Below, in pieces: positions 11,579-24,635 of a DNA stretch of 64,000 nucleotides. How positions within the stretch are numbered: position 1 is the first letter of the stretch; every line of letters begins with the position of its first letter. This stretch comes from Tetrahymena elliotti 4EA. Its lineage: Eukaryota; Ciliophora; Oligohymenophorea; Hymenostomatida; Tetrahymenidae. The stretch covers positions 610,874 to 674,873 of the forward strand of contig JH720301.1 in NCBI GenBank assembly GCA_000231825.2, given 5' to 3'. Both the position numbers and the translations under genes were made by a program. The notes below the pieces were generated by a model, which saw nothing but the letters and a program-made list of their open reading frames with translations, had not been told where the DNA came from and made no database searches.

Positions 11579-13542
11579 AAGTATTTTAAGATTTAGAAAA
11601 ATAGTATATATTTCTTACTCTTCTTTTTTTTTTAATTATTTTTAATTCAGATTTTTATCTTTTGATTTTAATTATAATAATCTTCTTTAAGCTGAGTATC
11701 TATTATCGGAATTATTCGACTTAACTAATACTGTAAGGAGGGGGTTGAATTAAATTATCTAAGGTGCGCTATTAGTATCTCTTTTGAGGTAAGTAGAAAT
11801 TTAAAATGCTGGATACAATTTAAGCTTTTGTCCAAAAAGAAATTTCAATTTTAACTGTATGGAGCTAGCAACAAAATAAAAGAGAAAACTGCTTTGTTTG
11901 CGAGTGATTTTGCCTTTTAGTTTACAGAAAGATATTTGATTGGTAAATAAATTTCCTGAGGCTATTAAGATTGCTTATATTGATAGAAGGAAGAAAATTA
12001 GTTGATTTGATTTGAATGGTTTCTATTTTTTGATATCTCTTTTAACTCAGTACCGAAATTATTTAATTTACTTTTTTTTTGGAATATCTCTAGATAATTT
12101 TATATTTTTCTTTTAACTTTCTTCTTATTTTTGATTAAAATTGATTATAGGAGGTGGTGATAACAAATGATAATTAATTTCTTTTTTTTGCTTTCTCTTT
12201 CCAAAAATAGGATGATTTTTTTAGTTTGGGAAAGGAGAATCTTTTTCTTCTTTTTCTAATTTTTAATTAAACTTTGTTTTCTTTATTTATTTATTATTTT
12301 CTTCCCCCGTCTGTCAGGATTCTTTTTTAACTTAATAAAAAATTGAGTGAGTGAGATAAGAAGACTTGACTGACTTACTTGTAAATTTATTATAATCTAA
12401 CTAAGTAAATATTATTTATGTATTCATTAATTCATATAATTATATTATTAATACTACTGTAAATTCTTATTCAATTTGACATCAAATTTATCTTATTTAC
12501 AGATAATAAGCTAGCTAACACTTCTCTTTCTTAATCTATTTATTTAATTATTTTTAAAAGCCATATAAGCAAACACTCAAAATTTATAATCAAATTTGAA
12601 GAAAAATTCTAGATAATATCTTATATTCCTCTTTTTTTAAGTTGTTTTTCTCTCTCAACACTATTTGAATAAATACCAGCTCATCCAACAAAAACTAATT
12701 TACTTTTGGGTCAAAAGTATCTTTTCCATTTAATCAATTTGTTTAAATAAAATTTGTTAACAAAATACTTTTTTCACTTGCATTTGACATTTTATTTAAC
12801 TTGTGAAATTAATATCTTATTCTTGATCATAATAAAATAATAAAACAGAAAGAACATTTTTTAGGTTCTAAATTAAAGAGAAGATAAGTATACATCAAGT
12901 ATATCTTATCCAAAGAAGATTTATCCATGTTGTAGCTCAGATTTTTAAATATTTGGAATGATACAAAGATTTAAAAAAAACACATTGAATAGAATTTGTA
13001 AATAAATTAAAGGTATATAATCTAAGCATAATAGATTTATAAACAATACCGTTAGTTAATTATTTAACTTTCTATTCAGAATATCCAAATAAATTTGTCA
13101 AAAACGCTCAGTAAAATTTTAATTGTAACTTAAAACCACAATTCATGGTATAAAATGTCTTAATATTTGATTTACATTTTTATGAAAGCAAGAGCTGAAA
13201 AAATTTTTTGTTTTATTTCTGGTGAATTTTGTTTTTTTAGTTGAGAAAAAATTGGATTTTGAAATTCTTTTTTAAATTTAAAATGCTATCAAATCATATT
13301 TAATGTTAAGTTATTAGAAAAATTGATCTTTTTGATATTATTGATAGAAATTCTGATGAGGATATTCTTAAAACTTAGTATTTTGTCATGGCTTAAGACT
13401 GCAAGAGAGAAAGAGAAGGGCTTAGATTTCTATTTTAGAGATTTCAATATCTTTAATTAATTTGTTTGATGAAGCTAAATTACTTTTGATAAATAGAATG
13501 TTAGAATCGAAAAAATTTTGAATGCTACACATGTGTCTTTGA
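11579..13542. other. Intergenic region upstream of the sestrin gene
   Basis: This is mostly A+T-rich spacer that should carry the sestrin 5' UTR and promoter. The part nearest the gene (about 11,690-12,330) has more G and C than typical spacer, including short G and C runs at 11,747 and 12,303. No long TGA-free frame with coding character was seen up to about 13,290. From there to 13,542 sequence in more than one frame begins to look weakly coding, leading into the relic described next. Confidence 0.4.
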
Positions 13543-14163
13543 TAAATGAATTCATTCTTTTTTTCCAAAAAGTAAAATTTGAAATTCAAGTCAAAATCTA
13601 AAAATTGCAAACTTATCCGATTTAGCTTAATAGAAACAAAAATACTGATTGAATATCAATCATTTTTAGACCCACAATTAATTTTAAAATTAGGAATCCT
13701 ATGCCTAAAAAAATGCAAACTAGATTACTTTCCTCCTATTTATTATGCCGCTAACAAAGTAAACTTTAAAAGCAACTTAAATCATAAATAGCTATCACGT
13801 AAATTTATTTTTAATTAATTTCTCAAAACATAACCCTTCAAACCAAAAAGACTGTCTAATTCTTTAGAGATTAATATCTTTGAAAAAATTAACATTTGAG
13901 CACTGTACATCATTTTTCACTCAATTCTTCGTGAAAATTACGTAGGCTTCACATACAAAATTAAAAAACTGATACGTAAATTTTAACTTTTTTGTTGCCC
14001 CCACCAATCCGAACAACATCGTTTTAAAAAAGTAAAAGAAAAAATAGATCACAACAACAAGCTGAAATCTGGTATTTATCATAAATCAATCGGCTTGTTT
14101 AAGATTAATTGGTGGTATCCTTCAGAAGATAAAAATCCTTTTGCTTAATTATTTAATACTTGA
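13543..14163 (+). pseudogene. Gene-like island interrupted by an in-frame TGA, possible relic or unrecognised exons
   Basis: One plus-strand frame is open from 13543 (Met at 13546) to 14163 apart from a single TGA at 13897-13899. The second part (13900-14163) is strikingly protein-like: ILRENYVGFTYKIKKL, then LFCCPHQSEQHRFKKVKEKI, then GIYHKSIGLFKINWWYPSED, ending NPFAQLFNT before TGA. Its Cys, Trp, Pro and Gly content is unlike random A+T translation. The first part includes KLDYFPPIYYAANKV but is less convincing. The minus strand of 13390-13900 is also largely open, with two TGAs, so strand and exon limits are unsure. It could be the C-terminal remnant of a lineage-specific multigene family member, or real exons joined by an intron spanning the TGA. 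I do not recognise a domain. Confidence 0.3.
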
Positions 14164-17100
14164 CACTATAACTATTGAAATTAATAATATCTTTATTTTT
14201 TATAAAAATGATATAATATATCCCAAATGTGCTTATGAGACTTTAAGATAATTTATTAACGATTATTGCATTATATATTATTCAGTATAGGTATGTGTTA
14301 CAATTTCGCAATAATAAGCTCTCTCATATTCTTTTTCTAAGTAGCACTTTTGTCATTTAAATAAGCCTGCTACTAATCTTTGATTAAAAAAAAAAATTTT
14401 TACTTATTTGAATACAGCAAATAAATTTTCATTAGAAAGCTCTCGATTAAATTTATCTATATTAAAAAAAATATATAATTTCATAGAATAATCAAGAAAT
14501 TCTTTTTCGAATGAACAATAATTATGATGTGTTTACAAAATTTCTAACTAACATTTTTTTAAAATTTTTTTAACTTACTTATCTCCTACTTAACATAAAT
14601 AAACTCTCTCTAATTTTAAGTATTTAATCACTATTTTTTATCCTGATTTTAACAATATATTTTTCTCAAAAGTTTTGACGAAAAATAACAAAATAAAAAT
14701 TTAAATGTTTATTTGAGCTTAACAATGATGTTAAAATAAGTCTATATAGAGATCTACTCAATTCAAAAAAATGTATCAGCTTCATGCATTTAAATCTATA
14801 TTGTAAATCCTAAAATAAGAAAGACCAAAAGAAGCAAATGTATTCAAAATAATATTTAAATCTGTTTCACATTGATTTTGGAGAACCATCCATCAAAAAC
14901 TTAACTTTTCAAAGATTAAGTTAGAAGTTAAGCTTGAGTCCTTTTCTTCACTCCAAATTAATTATTAAAGCCATTAATGTATTTAAAAGTAATTCGTTTC
15001 ACTCATTTTTTTTAGTTTTTAATGAATGTTAATCCATCAAACACTGCCTCTCGCAAATGCTAAAGTGCTTTTTTTCAACTTCCTTTGTTTAAAAAAGAAC
15101 ATTTTTTTGACTTAAGATACATAATTCACAATTGACTTTTTAATAATGTAAATGACGTATAATTTGATCAATTTTTTGTTTTCTTTTTAAGTCTGATTTC
15201 ACTTCACACAAAATTTTAATAAATAAACAAAAAACACTATAAATAACCTTCAAGCAAAAAAAGTAATTAAAAATAATATGTTTTAAATAATTTTTTACAA
15301 AAAATAATATATCTAATATCTTTTTCATTATTTTTAACTGAAAACTTATCTAATTACATTTTTAAATTAAATCTAATATTTAAATCTTTAATATAATTTG
15401 CAAATTGATCTATCTATTTTCTTTTACTTATCCTCAATTATTATTATAAATACGTTCTACTTTATTCATAAGTTAAGCTTAATAATTAGCTTCGATCATC
15501 TCCTTTTTTAAATCTGCACAAAACATACTAGATACTCACCTTAAAAATATATTTACCTTCTTTTTATATTATTTTAAGTAGTTTTTCACAGAGTTGATAA
15601 AAAATATCTACCAAAATTTAAATTTTATTTACTTTTATGTAAATAGTTTTAATTCATTCACTAACAACCTTTTTTTTCCCAAAAATGTTTGAGTCTGCTA
15701 GTGATCGTTTTAAAAACTAAAGAAAAAATAAGAAAGAGAAGTGTAAATTAGAGTTTAATCAAATTATCAATCATAGAATAATAATTTTTATTTTAATATA
15801 GAATGACCTCTTTACACAAACACTTCTTAAAAAATTTATTACTTCTCTTTTTTAAATATTTCCATGTATTTTTTTATTTACTACTTCTTTAAATAACTTT
15901 TAGTTAATCTGTTGCGAGAACCATACAATTTCACAAAAAGCCATTTATTCTTTGTTTTTCAAGATATTAATAAATTTTAATTATTTTCCCTCACCAATGA
16001 ATTATGTATAAATACTTCTTTTTACTGTCAGAATAGATGACTATTCTTCATTCTTTCCCTAACCAACATAAATTCTTCATTATTAATATTACTTCTTATT
16101 AAATAATCTTACTCATTTAAAATATGAAAATAATTTTTTTGTGATAGTTATTGCTTAGAATATTTTCATAAAAATAGCATGTATTTGAAGAAAAAAGTTA
16201 AAAATCTTCTAAATAAAATCTAATTTAGAAATATCTTCAATTGAAGCCATTATAAATGTTTTGTTTTTTTTATTTAGGTTTTCTACTTTACAATCTCCAT
16301 ACAATAGTATTATTTTTAGATTTACATACATCAAAATAAATTCTCGGTATTTGTAATTTGCTAATCCTTTTGAGGTGTGGAATATTCTTAAATATATATT
16401 AAAAAGTTATTTTTTTAACCATTTTCCATTTATAAACATATGCGATAGAGTAGCTATACTTTCGTTTAGGTGAAATTTTTGTCAATTAAAGGAAATATAA
16501 GTTCGTCACTTTTTTAAAAAACCTTCTAAAATTGACTCAAATTTTGTCTTTTTATGAAAACTAAATTTTGGAAAATGAGATTGATAAGATGGTTTAAAAA
16601 ATATACTACGCTGTATAATTCTACAAATATTTCAAATTATTATAGACTTTAGTAAATATCTCAAACTAAAAATTTAAAATACAATTTTATTTTTGTATTT
16701 ATATTAAAAATTAATTAAATCTATTTGCAAGTGCCATAAGAATTTATGCAAAAAAGGAAACAGCAAAAATTATTAATAAATGTCTTGATTTGATAACTTG
16801 TTTTAAGAATAAGGAACTATGTCAAATGAAATAAAAAATAAATTATATGAATTATTTTCAATTTAAACAAAATGAGATTTTTATTTTATGAAAAATTAAT
16901 TTTTTTAGAATCATTTCAATCAATATTCAAAAAGAAAACAAACTTCTTATTGCTGTTCAAGTTTTTAATACAGAATTCTGATTAAAAAAAATGTAAAAAT
17001 TTTAAATTTAAAAAGCATATTTATCAATGAGCAATACTTGAATTACTTAAAAATACAACTTTAATTTTAATTTTTTGTTAATTATTAATATCAAATCAGC

Positions 17101-18167
17101 TATTTTAATTTGGCATAATACCATGATTATTCAATTTACTTGTTCACCATCTATCTATCAATTTTTTTGTATTTTAATGAAAAATTTATTAAATGAATTG
17201 AAATCTATTAATTATTCTTATCAGCTTAGCTTTAAATTGGGATAACTAAATTTGTTAGGTTGAAATATAGTCAAATTGCTATTTGATCTTTATGAAAATA
17301 ATAAAAATAAAAATTTTTAATTTTAAAATTATTAAATTAAATATTTTAAATATCTCATTTTTTTTCATAAATTTAATGATTGATTAATTTCCCTTTTGTT
17401 TTCTTTAATAAAATAATTAAAAAATTTTTCAAATGAGGATTGTTTGAAAATAAGTTTGCTATTTCTTTTTCTTTTATTTATAAATAAATTATCTTTCTCA
17501 CTTTTTTTGAAAATATTTGATGATAAATCAAAATAATTTAAAGAGACAAAATAACTTAGATTTTAAATTATTTTTTGGTATTTTATTCTTTGATCAAAAG
17601 GTATTAATTCTTTTCATGGGATAAAAAGGATAAAGGTTTTAATATCATGATAGCTACTAACCCCAAATAATTTCTAAAAAGAATCAAATAATCTTACAAT
17701 TGTATATTATTTTTATAAGATTATAAAAAATAAATAGATTTAAATTTAATTAAATTTATGCAATAAAATGTTGATTAAACATAAAATAAATCAGCTTTTC
17801 AAATAAAAGATTATTTTTCATTATTTATTTATTCAATTTTGAGAAAGATTTTTTTTTTTTTTTAAATAAAAAATTCAAAAAATAGAAAGACATAAATTAA
17901 GAAATATAATATTTTTAAAAATAGCTTTGAATTAATTGATATAAAAATTTAAAATATATTTATGATGGATGGATGGCTTATTGTTTGGTTAATAGGCAAT
18001 TAAATTTGATAAATCAGAAAACTAAACAAAGAAACAAAAGAAACCACGAAATTAATATAATTTATATTTATTTTTATATATTTTGATAAAATTTAATTAT
18101 TTATTCAATGAAAAATAGCTTTTCTATATCATAAAATAAATAGATCTATTTAATTAAATAATTTTCT
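14164..18167. other. Long A+T-rich intergenic region with one weak coding-like patch
   Basis: About 4 kb with long A and T runs. The only patch that catches the eye is about 16,695-16,895 on the plus strand. One frame there reads NLFASAIRIYAKKETAKI and then CLDLITCFKNKELCQMK, ending in TGA. It lacks a convincing start or splice partner. A tandem GGAT repeat of a few units lies near 17,965. Nothing else is supported, and ORFs of 60 codons are expected by chance here because TGA is the only stop. Confidence 0.4.
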
Positions 18168-20039
18168 TCACTAAGCAGGAATAGAAGAAAGATATGATTG
18201 AACCATTTATCTAGTAACAACCTATTTTTATTAAATTAAAATTTAAAAATCTATTTATTTGCTATTTTGTTCTTAAATTATTTTTTAAATAAAGTTCTAT
18301 TTCATTGAAAAAATATTATAATAAATTACATATGCTCCATCAAGACCAATATCCTTTTCTTTGACAACATAAATAGGAATCTTATCAAAGACATCCTTTA
18401 AGTAAGGTCTATTATCATAGTATTCTTTCATAAAAGTATCTTTGTTCTTTAAGATGTAAGGAAGAACGGCTAAAGTCATGCTACCAACTAAGTAAATACC
18501 TGAATAAGGTAAATTTCTAACAGCCATATCACCAATAGCAGTTTCATAGATGCTAACAAAGAATTTAACTACTTCTCCACAGATTGCATCCTTATTTGAT
18601 ACACCATATTCGAAAATAAGGTGACTGGGGAAGTTAGCTCTTTCTCTTTCTTTTTCATCCTTGCTTTTCTTCATTCTGTGATATTCATCAACATCAAAAC
18701 TGTGAGTAGCTCCTTCAGCCTTTTCTAATGATAATTCTGAACCTTGAAGTCTATTATAATTAATCAAAATTATTACTATTGATTACTAATTGCTATTATA
18801 AATTAATTTGTAGAATTTGCTTAGCTCTCTGCTAATATCTTTTGTTTATGCTTATTATTTGATTTTATTTTTTTATTTTGTGGCTAAGTTATTTATTAAT
18901 TTTTTTTAAAAAAAGTTACCTATTCTTGAAGAAAGCATACATGTAGGGAATAGCAGGACCTACAAAAGCATACTCTAAAGCAATTTGGGTACGTTCAGGG
19001 AAATACTATCTGTTTTCATAAAGATAAAATTATTTTTTATCTGACTAAACTAGTAATTTTTGAAATAATTTACAATAAGAAGTCAACAAATTCTTGCTAG
19101 GTTTTGGTAATAGGAGCAAAAGAACTGTGACCACCTTCTCCAGGCCATACTTAGTAGACGAATTCAGAGCTTTCAGGATACTTGGGATAAGGGATAATAT
19201 TAGCAACACCAAGACCAGTACCAGCACCACAAACAGTCTTAATTTTATTGGGTATTTCTTAAGCACTATTAATTTGAGTGACTTCTTCTTTACTAAGATT
19301 AAGGCATGCATAACTAGCAACTTCGAAGTCATTAAAGAGTTAGAATTTCTTAATATTGAATTACTTGGCAACATCATTACCTAATTTATGAAATAGTATT
19401 AATTATTAGTCAAATAATCAATAATTTTTAAAAGTTTTCTATGTTTGGTTGGTTTTTCTACATTTCATTTAACCTAAGTAATAATTTATGTTTTTATTCT
19501 GAAATTTTGAGCTTAATGAATTATATTGATTCCTTAATTACTTAAAACTGATAAATTATCAATGAAAAAGAGTGTATTATTTGGTATATGAAGATCAATC
19601 CTGAAAATATAAAGGATTAAAAGACCTATTTGAGCTTTTTTGTTTAATAATAATAGTATGTGTTTAAATAGAAGTAATTACCAATAATTTTAGGCCAATG
19701 AGGAGCGTTGGTGACAGTGTTTTAGTTGTCAAGAACGGCACCAGCCATACCAATACCTGCAAACTCAGGCCAGTCAATTTCTTATACTCCTTCAAGGAAT
19801 TTAGCAATAGCATCTGTGAATGAGTTAAATTGGTTAGTTTTCATATTCTCACTAGTCTTGATTACAGTTGGAATTCTTGCATGCTTAGTGAAGGAAATAA
19901 GTCTGAGACGGATATTAGTTCCACCAATATCACCAATGAGAGCCTTGTAAATGACTTCACCAGTTGGGCTGACTTTTTTAGAAGAAGGCTTATATTCAGT
20001 CTATTGTTAATTAAAAAGTTTAGTAAGTGCAGTTAACAT
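18168..20039 (-). CDS. Glucokinase, bacterial Glk type (ATP + glucose to glucose-6-phosphate)
   Basis: Four exons in consistent phase: 20039-19682, 19380-19074, 19009-18920 and 18750-18168; 445 aa. Landmarks in order: phosphate-binding LIGDIGGTNIRL near residue 34; KLFNDF-type segment FQLFNDFEVASYAC with the Asn-Asp holding the catalytic base in the family; VCGAGTGLGVANI for nucleotide binding; and WPGEGGHSSFAPIT, as in the PGEGGH motif of E. coli Glk. The C-terminal lobe has GIYLVGSMTLAVLPYILKN and DIPVYLI-like KIPIYVVKEKDIGLDGAYV. This cytosolic enzyme starts glycolysis. The type is widespread in bacteria and in some protists, distinct from animal and yeast hexokinase. Conserved sequence ends near residue 400, at a TAG that this code reads as Gln. 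The first TGA comes 45 codons later, giving a Gln-rich tail. An insert of charged residues (MKKSKDEKERER) precedes the C-terminal lobe. The family call is firm. Confidence 0.92.
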
Positions 20040-20160
20040 TTTGAATAATTTTTTTTTGTGATGAATAAATATCTTTTTATTTTCAATATAATTATGTAAA
20101 TTTATGTGTGTTGAATTTTTGTGTGTATTTGAAGCTGCTCAATAGATAAAAAAACAAGCT

Positions 20161-20493
20161 ATGCAGGTAGAGATAATTAACAACAATCCTCAGCAAAATT
20201 AAAAAGAACAAAGTGAAAAATTTGTGAAGTATTTGAAAAGGATTATATTAAGTAGATTAAATGTATTGAATGAGTAAAAATGGAGTATATAATCTACTAA
20301 AATAAGACCAATAATAATTTCTAAGTTACTTCATACTAGATATCTTACATAAAACTTGGTAAATTAATCAAATTACACAATAGTAATCATCGATTTAAAG
20401 TTGTTTTTTTTATTTGATATTGATTAGATTAATTAATCGCAAAATATCTTTTTTTGTTTGATATTTATCACAAATTAATTAGCTCATATCTGA
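20161..20493 (+). CDS. Possible small ORF of 110 aa, doubtful
   Basis: The ATG at 20161 starts a TGA-free frame ending at TGA 20491-20493. The first 60 residues look coding (VEIINNNPQQNQKEQSEKFV, then KRIILSRLNVLNEQKW). The rest drifts into Phe, Ile and Asn typical of spacer. It sits about 120 bp upstream of the glucokinase start on the opposite strand, so it could be that gene's promoter or 5' UTR region read by chance. Alternatively it is a short gene with an unrecognised intron. No family is recognised. Confidence 0.2.
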
Positions 20494-20544
20494 TTCATAA
20501 TTTTACAGTATATATTTGATGATTTTTCTATTAAATGACTATTT

Positions 20545-20859
20545 TCATGACTTAGTATTTTTTTTTGATATAATTTCCTGATATTTTATTGATTAAATTG
20601 CCATCATCTTTTTAAATGTTGTGGCTATATTTGGATAAATCATAGGTGGAATACAGATTATTGCCTCAACACAACCTTCAATCAATTTTTTAGATGTTTT
20701 GCTAGTAAATTCTTCTCCTCTAAGTTTCATTTTGCTTATTGAAATGCAATATCTCTGAAAAAATGAATCTCCTAAATTCATATCCACCTAGGTGCATATT
20801 ACCATAAATTTAATAAAATTTGAGAAAGCCCAAGAAATCTTCTCATTATTTTTATTCAT
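20545..20859 (-). CDS. Small protein of unknown function, 104 aa
   Basis: A single uninterrupted frame runs from ATG at 20859 to TGA at 20547-20545. It begins MNKNNEKISWAFSNFIKFMV and includes LGDSFFQRYCISISKMKLRG, then KKLIEGCVEAIICIPPMIYP. The residue mix (Cys, Pro, Gly, Trp, Glu) and the higher G+C set it apart from the flanking spacer. It ends with a basic tail. No signal peptide or clear membrane helix is seen, although the VEAIICIPPMIYP stretch is hydrophobic. I do not recognise the family. It may be a complete small gene, or the last exon of a longer gene whose upstream exons are hidden in the A+T-rich sequence beyond 20,860. Confidence 0.45.
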
Positions 20860-23800
20860 TTCAATTAATTAAAAACTAAAAAATGTTATGTTTTCTGTTC
20901 TAGAAGTGTAAATAATAGGAGCTATTTAAGGATATCAATAAAATTATGCTAAGAGACTAAAACTATCAATAAAAATTTAATGCTATTATTTAGTATGCTT
21001 ACCATAGTATTAAAAAAGATATTCTTAAATATTTCTTGCTTTTCTAAAAAATGTGAAATCTTGACCCAAATAAGATAAGAAAAAGAGTAAAAATCTAGGA
21101 ATACAAATTTAATTCTTTAGGATAAAAGGATTTCTGATTAGGTCTTAAGCAGAAAATTCCTAACTTAGATTTAATCTTAAGATATTTTTGTAATAATATA
21201 AGAATATTTCTAAGCAGAGTATAAATAAACAATCGAAAGATTTGCAAAATAGATTTAGGATTTGAGAGAGATAAATGATAAAATTAAAAATAAAAAAACA
21301 ACAAAATTTGTGAAATCATTCATCATATAAATCTTAAACCTTTTCCTTAAATAAGTAAGGAAATTTATTATAATATTACTAGTATTTTAATACGCATCAA
21401 TTAAAATAACCAATCAATTTATAAATCCTGTTAAGTAATTGGTGATCTCAAGCCACTAATATTTTGTGATATTTTACTCATTTTGACGATTTTTTGCATA
21501 ATAACATATATACAACTAATTTTATTTAAATTGATTGAAATACACATATTATTAATTTAATCTTTTATTTCTAAAAATGTAAATCCTCTTAATAAAATTT
21601 AGGTTCACTTTAAAACTTAAAAATTTTCCAATTTTAATGATAAAGTTAGATCAGTTTGTTTTAAATTCTATGCAAAATTTATCCTTAAAAGTAAACTTGT
21701 GCAGTAAGTGCGTTAAATACGTTTAGTATAAGTAAGTTTTAAAGATTATTAATTCTTGTTTTTATATTTATGTTTTATCAATTAAATTTTTTAATTTAAA
21801 AGGTATTAACTCATTGTTAACATAAAGATTACCCATAATTAGGTTTCGTTCATCAATATTTTATTTATTCCACAAATACTAATATTTATAAACTTAATTT
21901 AATGTTGTTTAATTAGATTTTTTTAATTTTTTAGTTTAAGGATTCATGAAAAATTAAATGTTTCAATCAAAATTAAAATAATAAATAACATAAAAGATTA
22001 AGTGAATTATATGGCAAGCATTAGCTCTTAAAATACTAATTAATGTAATTCTTTTTTAGCTGCCAGTTTTGATTTTTCTTTTTAGAAAATACACCAAACG
22101 GTTTTTTTCATAAAAAAAAAAATATATACAGTCTCTAATTACTGACCAATGTTTTGTTATTATATAAATTTATTTTCAATTAAGAAATAACATTAAATTA
22201 TAAGATATCATCAATAAAATAACAAACTTAGATTATTTTCTTGTTCTTAAATGTGATTTAAATAAAAATAGTAAAAATACTTCTGGTTTAGAATAAAATA
22301 TTTTAAGTCATTATGGCAAACAATTCAAAATATTATTTTCAAAAATTAAGAATAAAAGAATTAAAGTTTTTTTCATGTATTATTTCATAAATAGTGATGG
22401 AAAGTGTTACAATTCTATCTAATTTATGTGCTTTTAAACTTGACAGAATTTCTCTAAAATATTTTCACTTAACCAAAAATACATGTCGCTAATTAAAATA
22501 TAGCATATAATGTTGCAATATTTGGTAAAGAAAAGAATTTTTTTATCAAATAAGACTTGTATCATAAGGGCAAAAATGGAAAATTTCTTGACCATTTCCT
22601 AGTCTTTTTGAGGATATTTTAAAATAAGATTATTTTACACAATTCATTTACTGATTTTTTATGTGAATTATAAATTAATATATAACATGATTTATGTTAC
22701 TTATTTTTTTATTTGATCTATTTAATGATTAGGAATAGAGAAATTATTATTATTATTTGGAGCTGGAATTATATTTAAAAATAAAAATCATACTAAGACC
22801 TAAAATTAGTGCAAAAAAAAATTTAAAATGACCAAGAATATGCTTAACTTAATTGTGAACCTTGATATTTACAATCATAAATAACATTTCATGATTTAGA
22901 TATATTATTTTATAGGACTATCTTGGTTTTAAAAAATTGCTTTCCCTTATTTAGATAATATTTAACTTAATTATCAGTATTTCTGTTTATTTTTTACTTC
23001 AATTTCTACTATTGTAATAAAACGTACTTGAACTAATTGATTATAATATTTCATTTCAGTTTATTTACTTTTTATAAAAATTTTTTCCACCTGAGTTTTC
23101 TTTGTTCTTCAAAATAGTATCAGCGTATTTATTTTATTAAAAGTAAAAGTGATTAAAATTAGTGATTTGTACCTGAAATTTACTTTGAAATTTCAATAAA
23201 TTGTAAATTTAATTAAAAACCTCTTGAACAAAATAAGATCACTCAGATTTCGTAAGAGAAATAGAATGTGATTAAATTTAGTGAAAAAGAATGATGATAG
23301 TTCACATGAATCAATTTAATGAATGAATCGATTGATATCAAATGAAAGTGAGAATAGCTTAAACAGTGGATTTTTAAATTTTTTTGAAAATAGAGTAATC
23401 TGATAAAAGAATCTAGACAAATATTTAGTAAAAAATTCAAATTCATTAATTTTATATGATTGAAAACTTATGGTCTGCGTTTTTAAGTTTACAGTTTTTC
23501 TAAAAATTTACTTGAAAGGATTTAAAATTTCAACAATTACCAGTTTAGTAGACTTCGGTTAAATTTAAAGATAGCTTTTAAATAGAAAAAATTAATTAAT
23601 AAAGAAAAGGATAAGTTATGTTGTAAACTAATGATTTCTACATCTAAAAAATATTTATTTTTTATGATAAAAAATTACTTTAGAGCTTATTAGAATATCC
23701 TAATTCCATACCATAATTTGTAAGCTTTTAGAATACTTAATCATTAAAAATTATTTCTTAAATATTTCTGATATTTTCTTAAATTATGAATATATTAATA

Positions 23801-24635
23801 ACTTAATTAATATTACCTATCTAAAATCAAAGATTTTCTTCTTACTGAAGTGGAAACAAATTTTTGAATTATTATCAATAAAATCATTTCATAAGCAAAT
23901 TTGACTATCTCCAAGTGATATAAAAGCATCTAAATTATGTGAAATGGCTAAAAATATTATAATAAATAATAATTTTTAAGGCTATCTTTTGAGGTCTGAA
24001 GGCCTTAAGACATATTATTTTTTAATTGCTTATTTAATCTGAAGATATACTGCGTAATATTTCGAAATTTTAATATAGAGAAAAATGTACTGGAGACGTA
24101 ATTAAAGCACTCCATTCAGATTTTCTTTTTATTTTTAAATGTAAAGTATAGTTTGATAGCATAGAAAGTTCTTGCAAAATACTTAAAATTTTAAGTTCAT
24201 TTTCCCCTCTTTATCTCTTTATGAATGAGTCTTGATGTTGTAGTTAAAAATACAAAGACTAATTTATAGAAGTAAAAGGATTGTTTAAAATTAATATATT
24301 AATCTTGTATTAGATTTAAATTATGGTCTATCACATAAAAAATGTGAATCAGCTTATTTTTTGGTATTGTTTTTGTTCAGAATATAGATGCTTAATTTAT
24401 GTGTAAGAAAAAATTTTAATTAATTTTTTGACTTTAACTTTCTACTATTTTATCTGACTTTCAAAATAATTTGGTAGGGTTTTAATATCGAAAAAACAAA
24501 TTTTAAATCGAGGTTGGAGTCTACACTTTCACCTATAATTAATTAATATAAAACAATAAAAATTTTAATTAAAAAAATCAATTCAAACTCATAAAAACTC
24601 TGTTTATTTCTAAACTAATTAGAGACTTTAAATAA
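20860..24635. other. Long A+T-rich intergenic region
   Basis: About 3.8 kb of A+T-rich spacer with TGA or its complement frequent in all frames. A minus-strand open stretch at 23243-23446 has only Leu, Ile, Phe, Ser and Asn-rich translation and no G+C rise, so I take it as chance. No RNA gene or repeat is apparent. Confidence 0.5.

Noticed and set aside
15140..15328. Minus-strand ORF of 62 aa
   Set aside because: Same reasons as other spacer ORFs: Ile/Phe/Lys-rich, no start context or splice partner, and surrounded by A and T runs.
19045..19377. Minus-strand ORF of 110 aa within the glucokinase gene
   Set aside because: It is an out-of-frame reading of exon 2. The correct frame joins the other exons in phase and shows the family motifs.
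19094..19384. Plus-strand ORF of 96 aa over the glucokinase gene
   Set aside because: Antisense shadow of glucokinase exon 2, whose minus-strand reading carries the GAGTGLG and PGEGGH motifs in frame.
23243..23446. Minus-strand ORF of 67 aa in spacer
   Set aside because: Low-diversity translation, no rise in G+C and no homologous look. This length is expected by chance with one stop codon.
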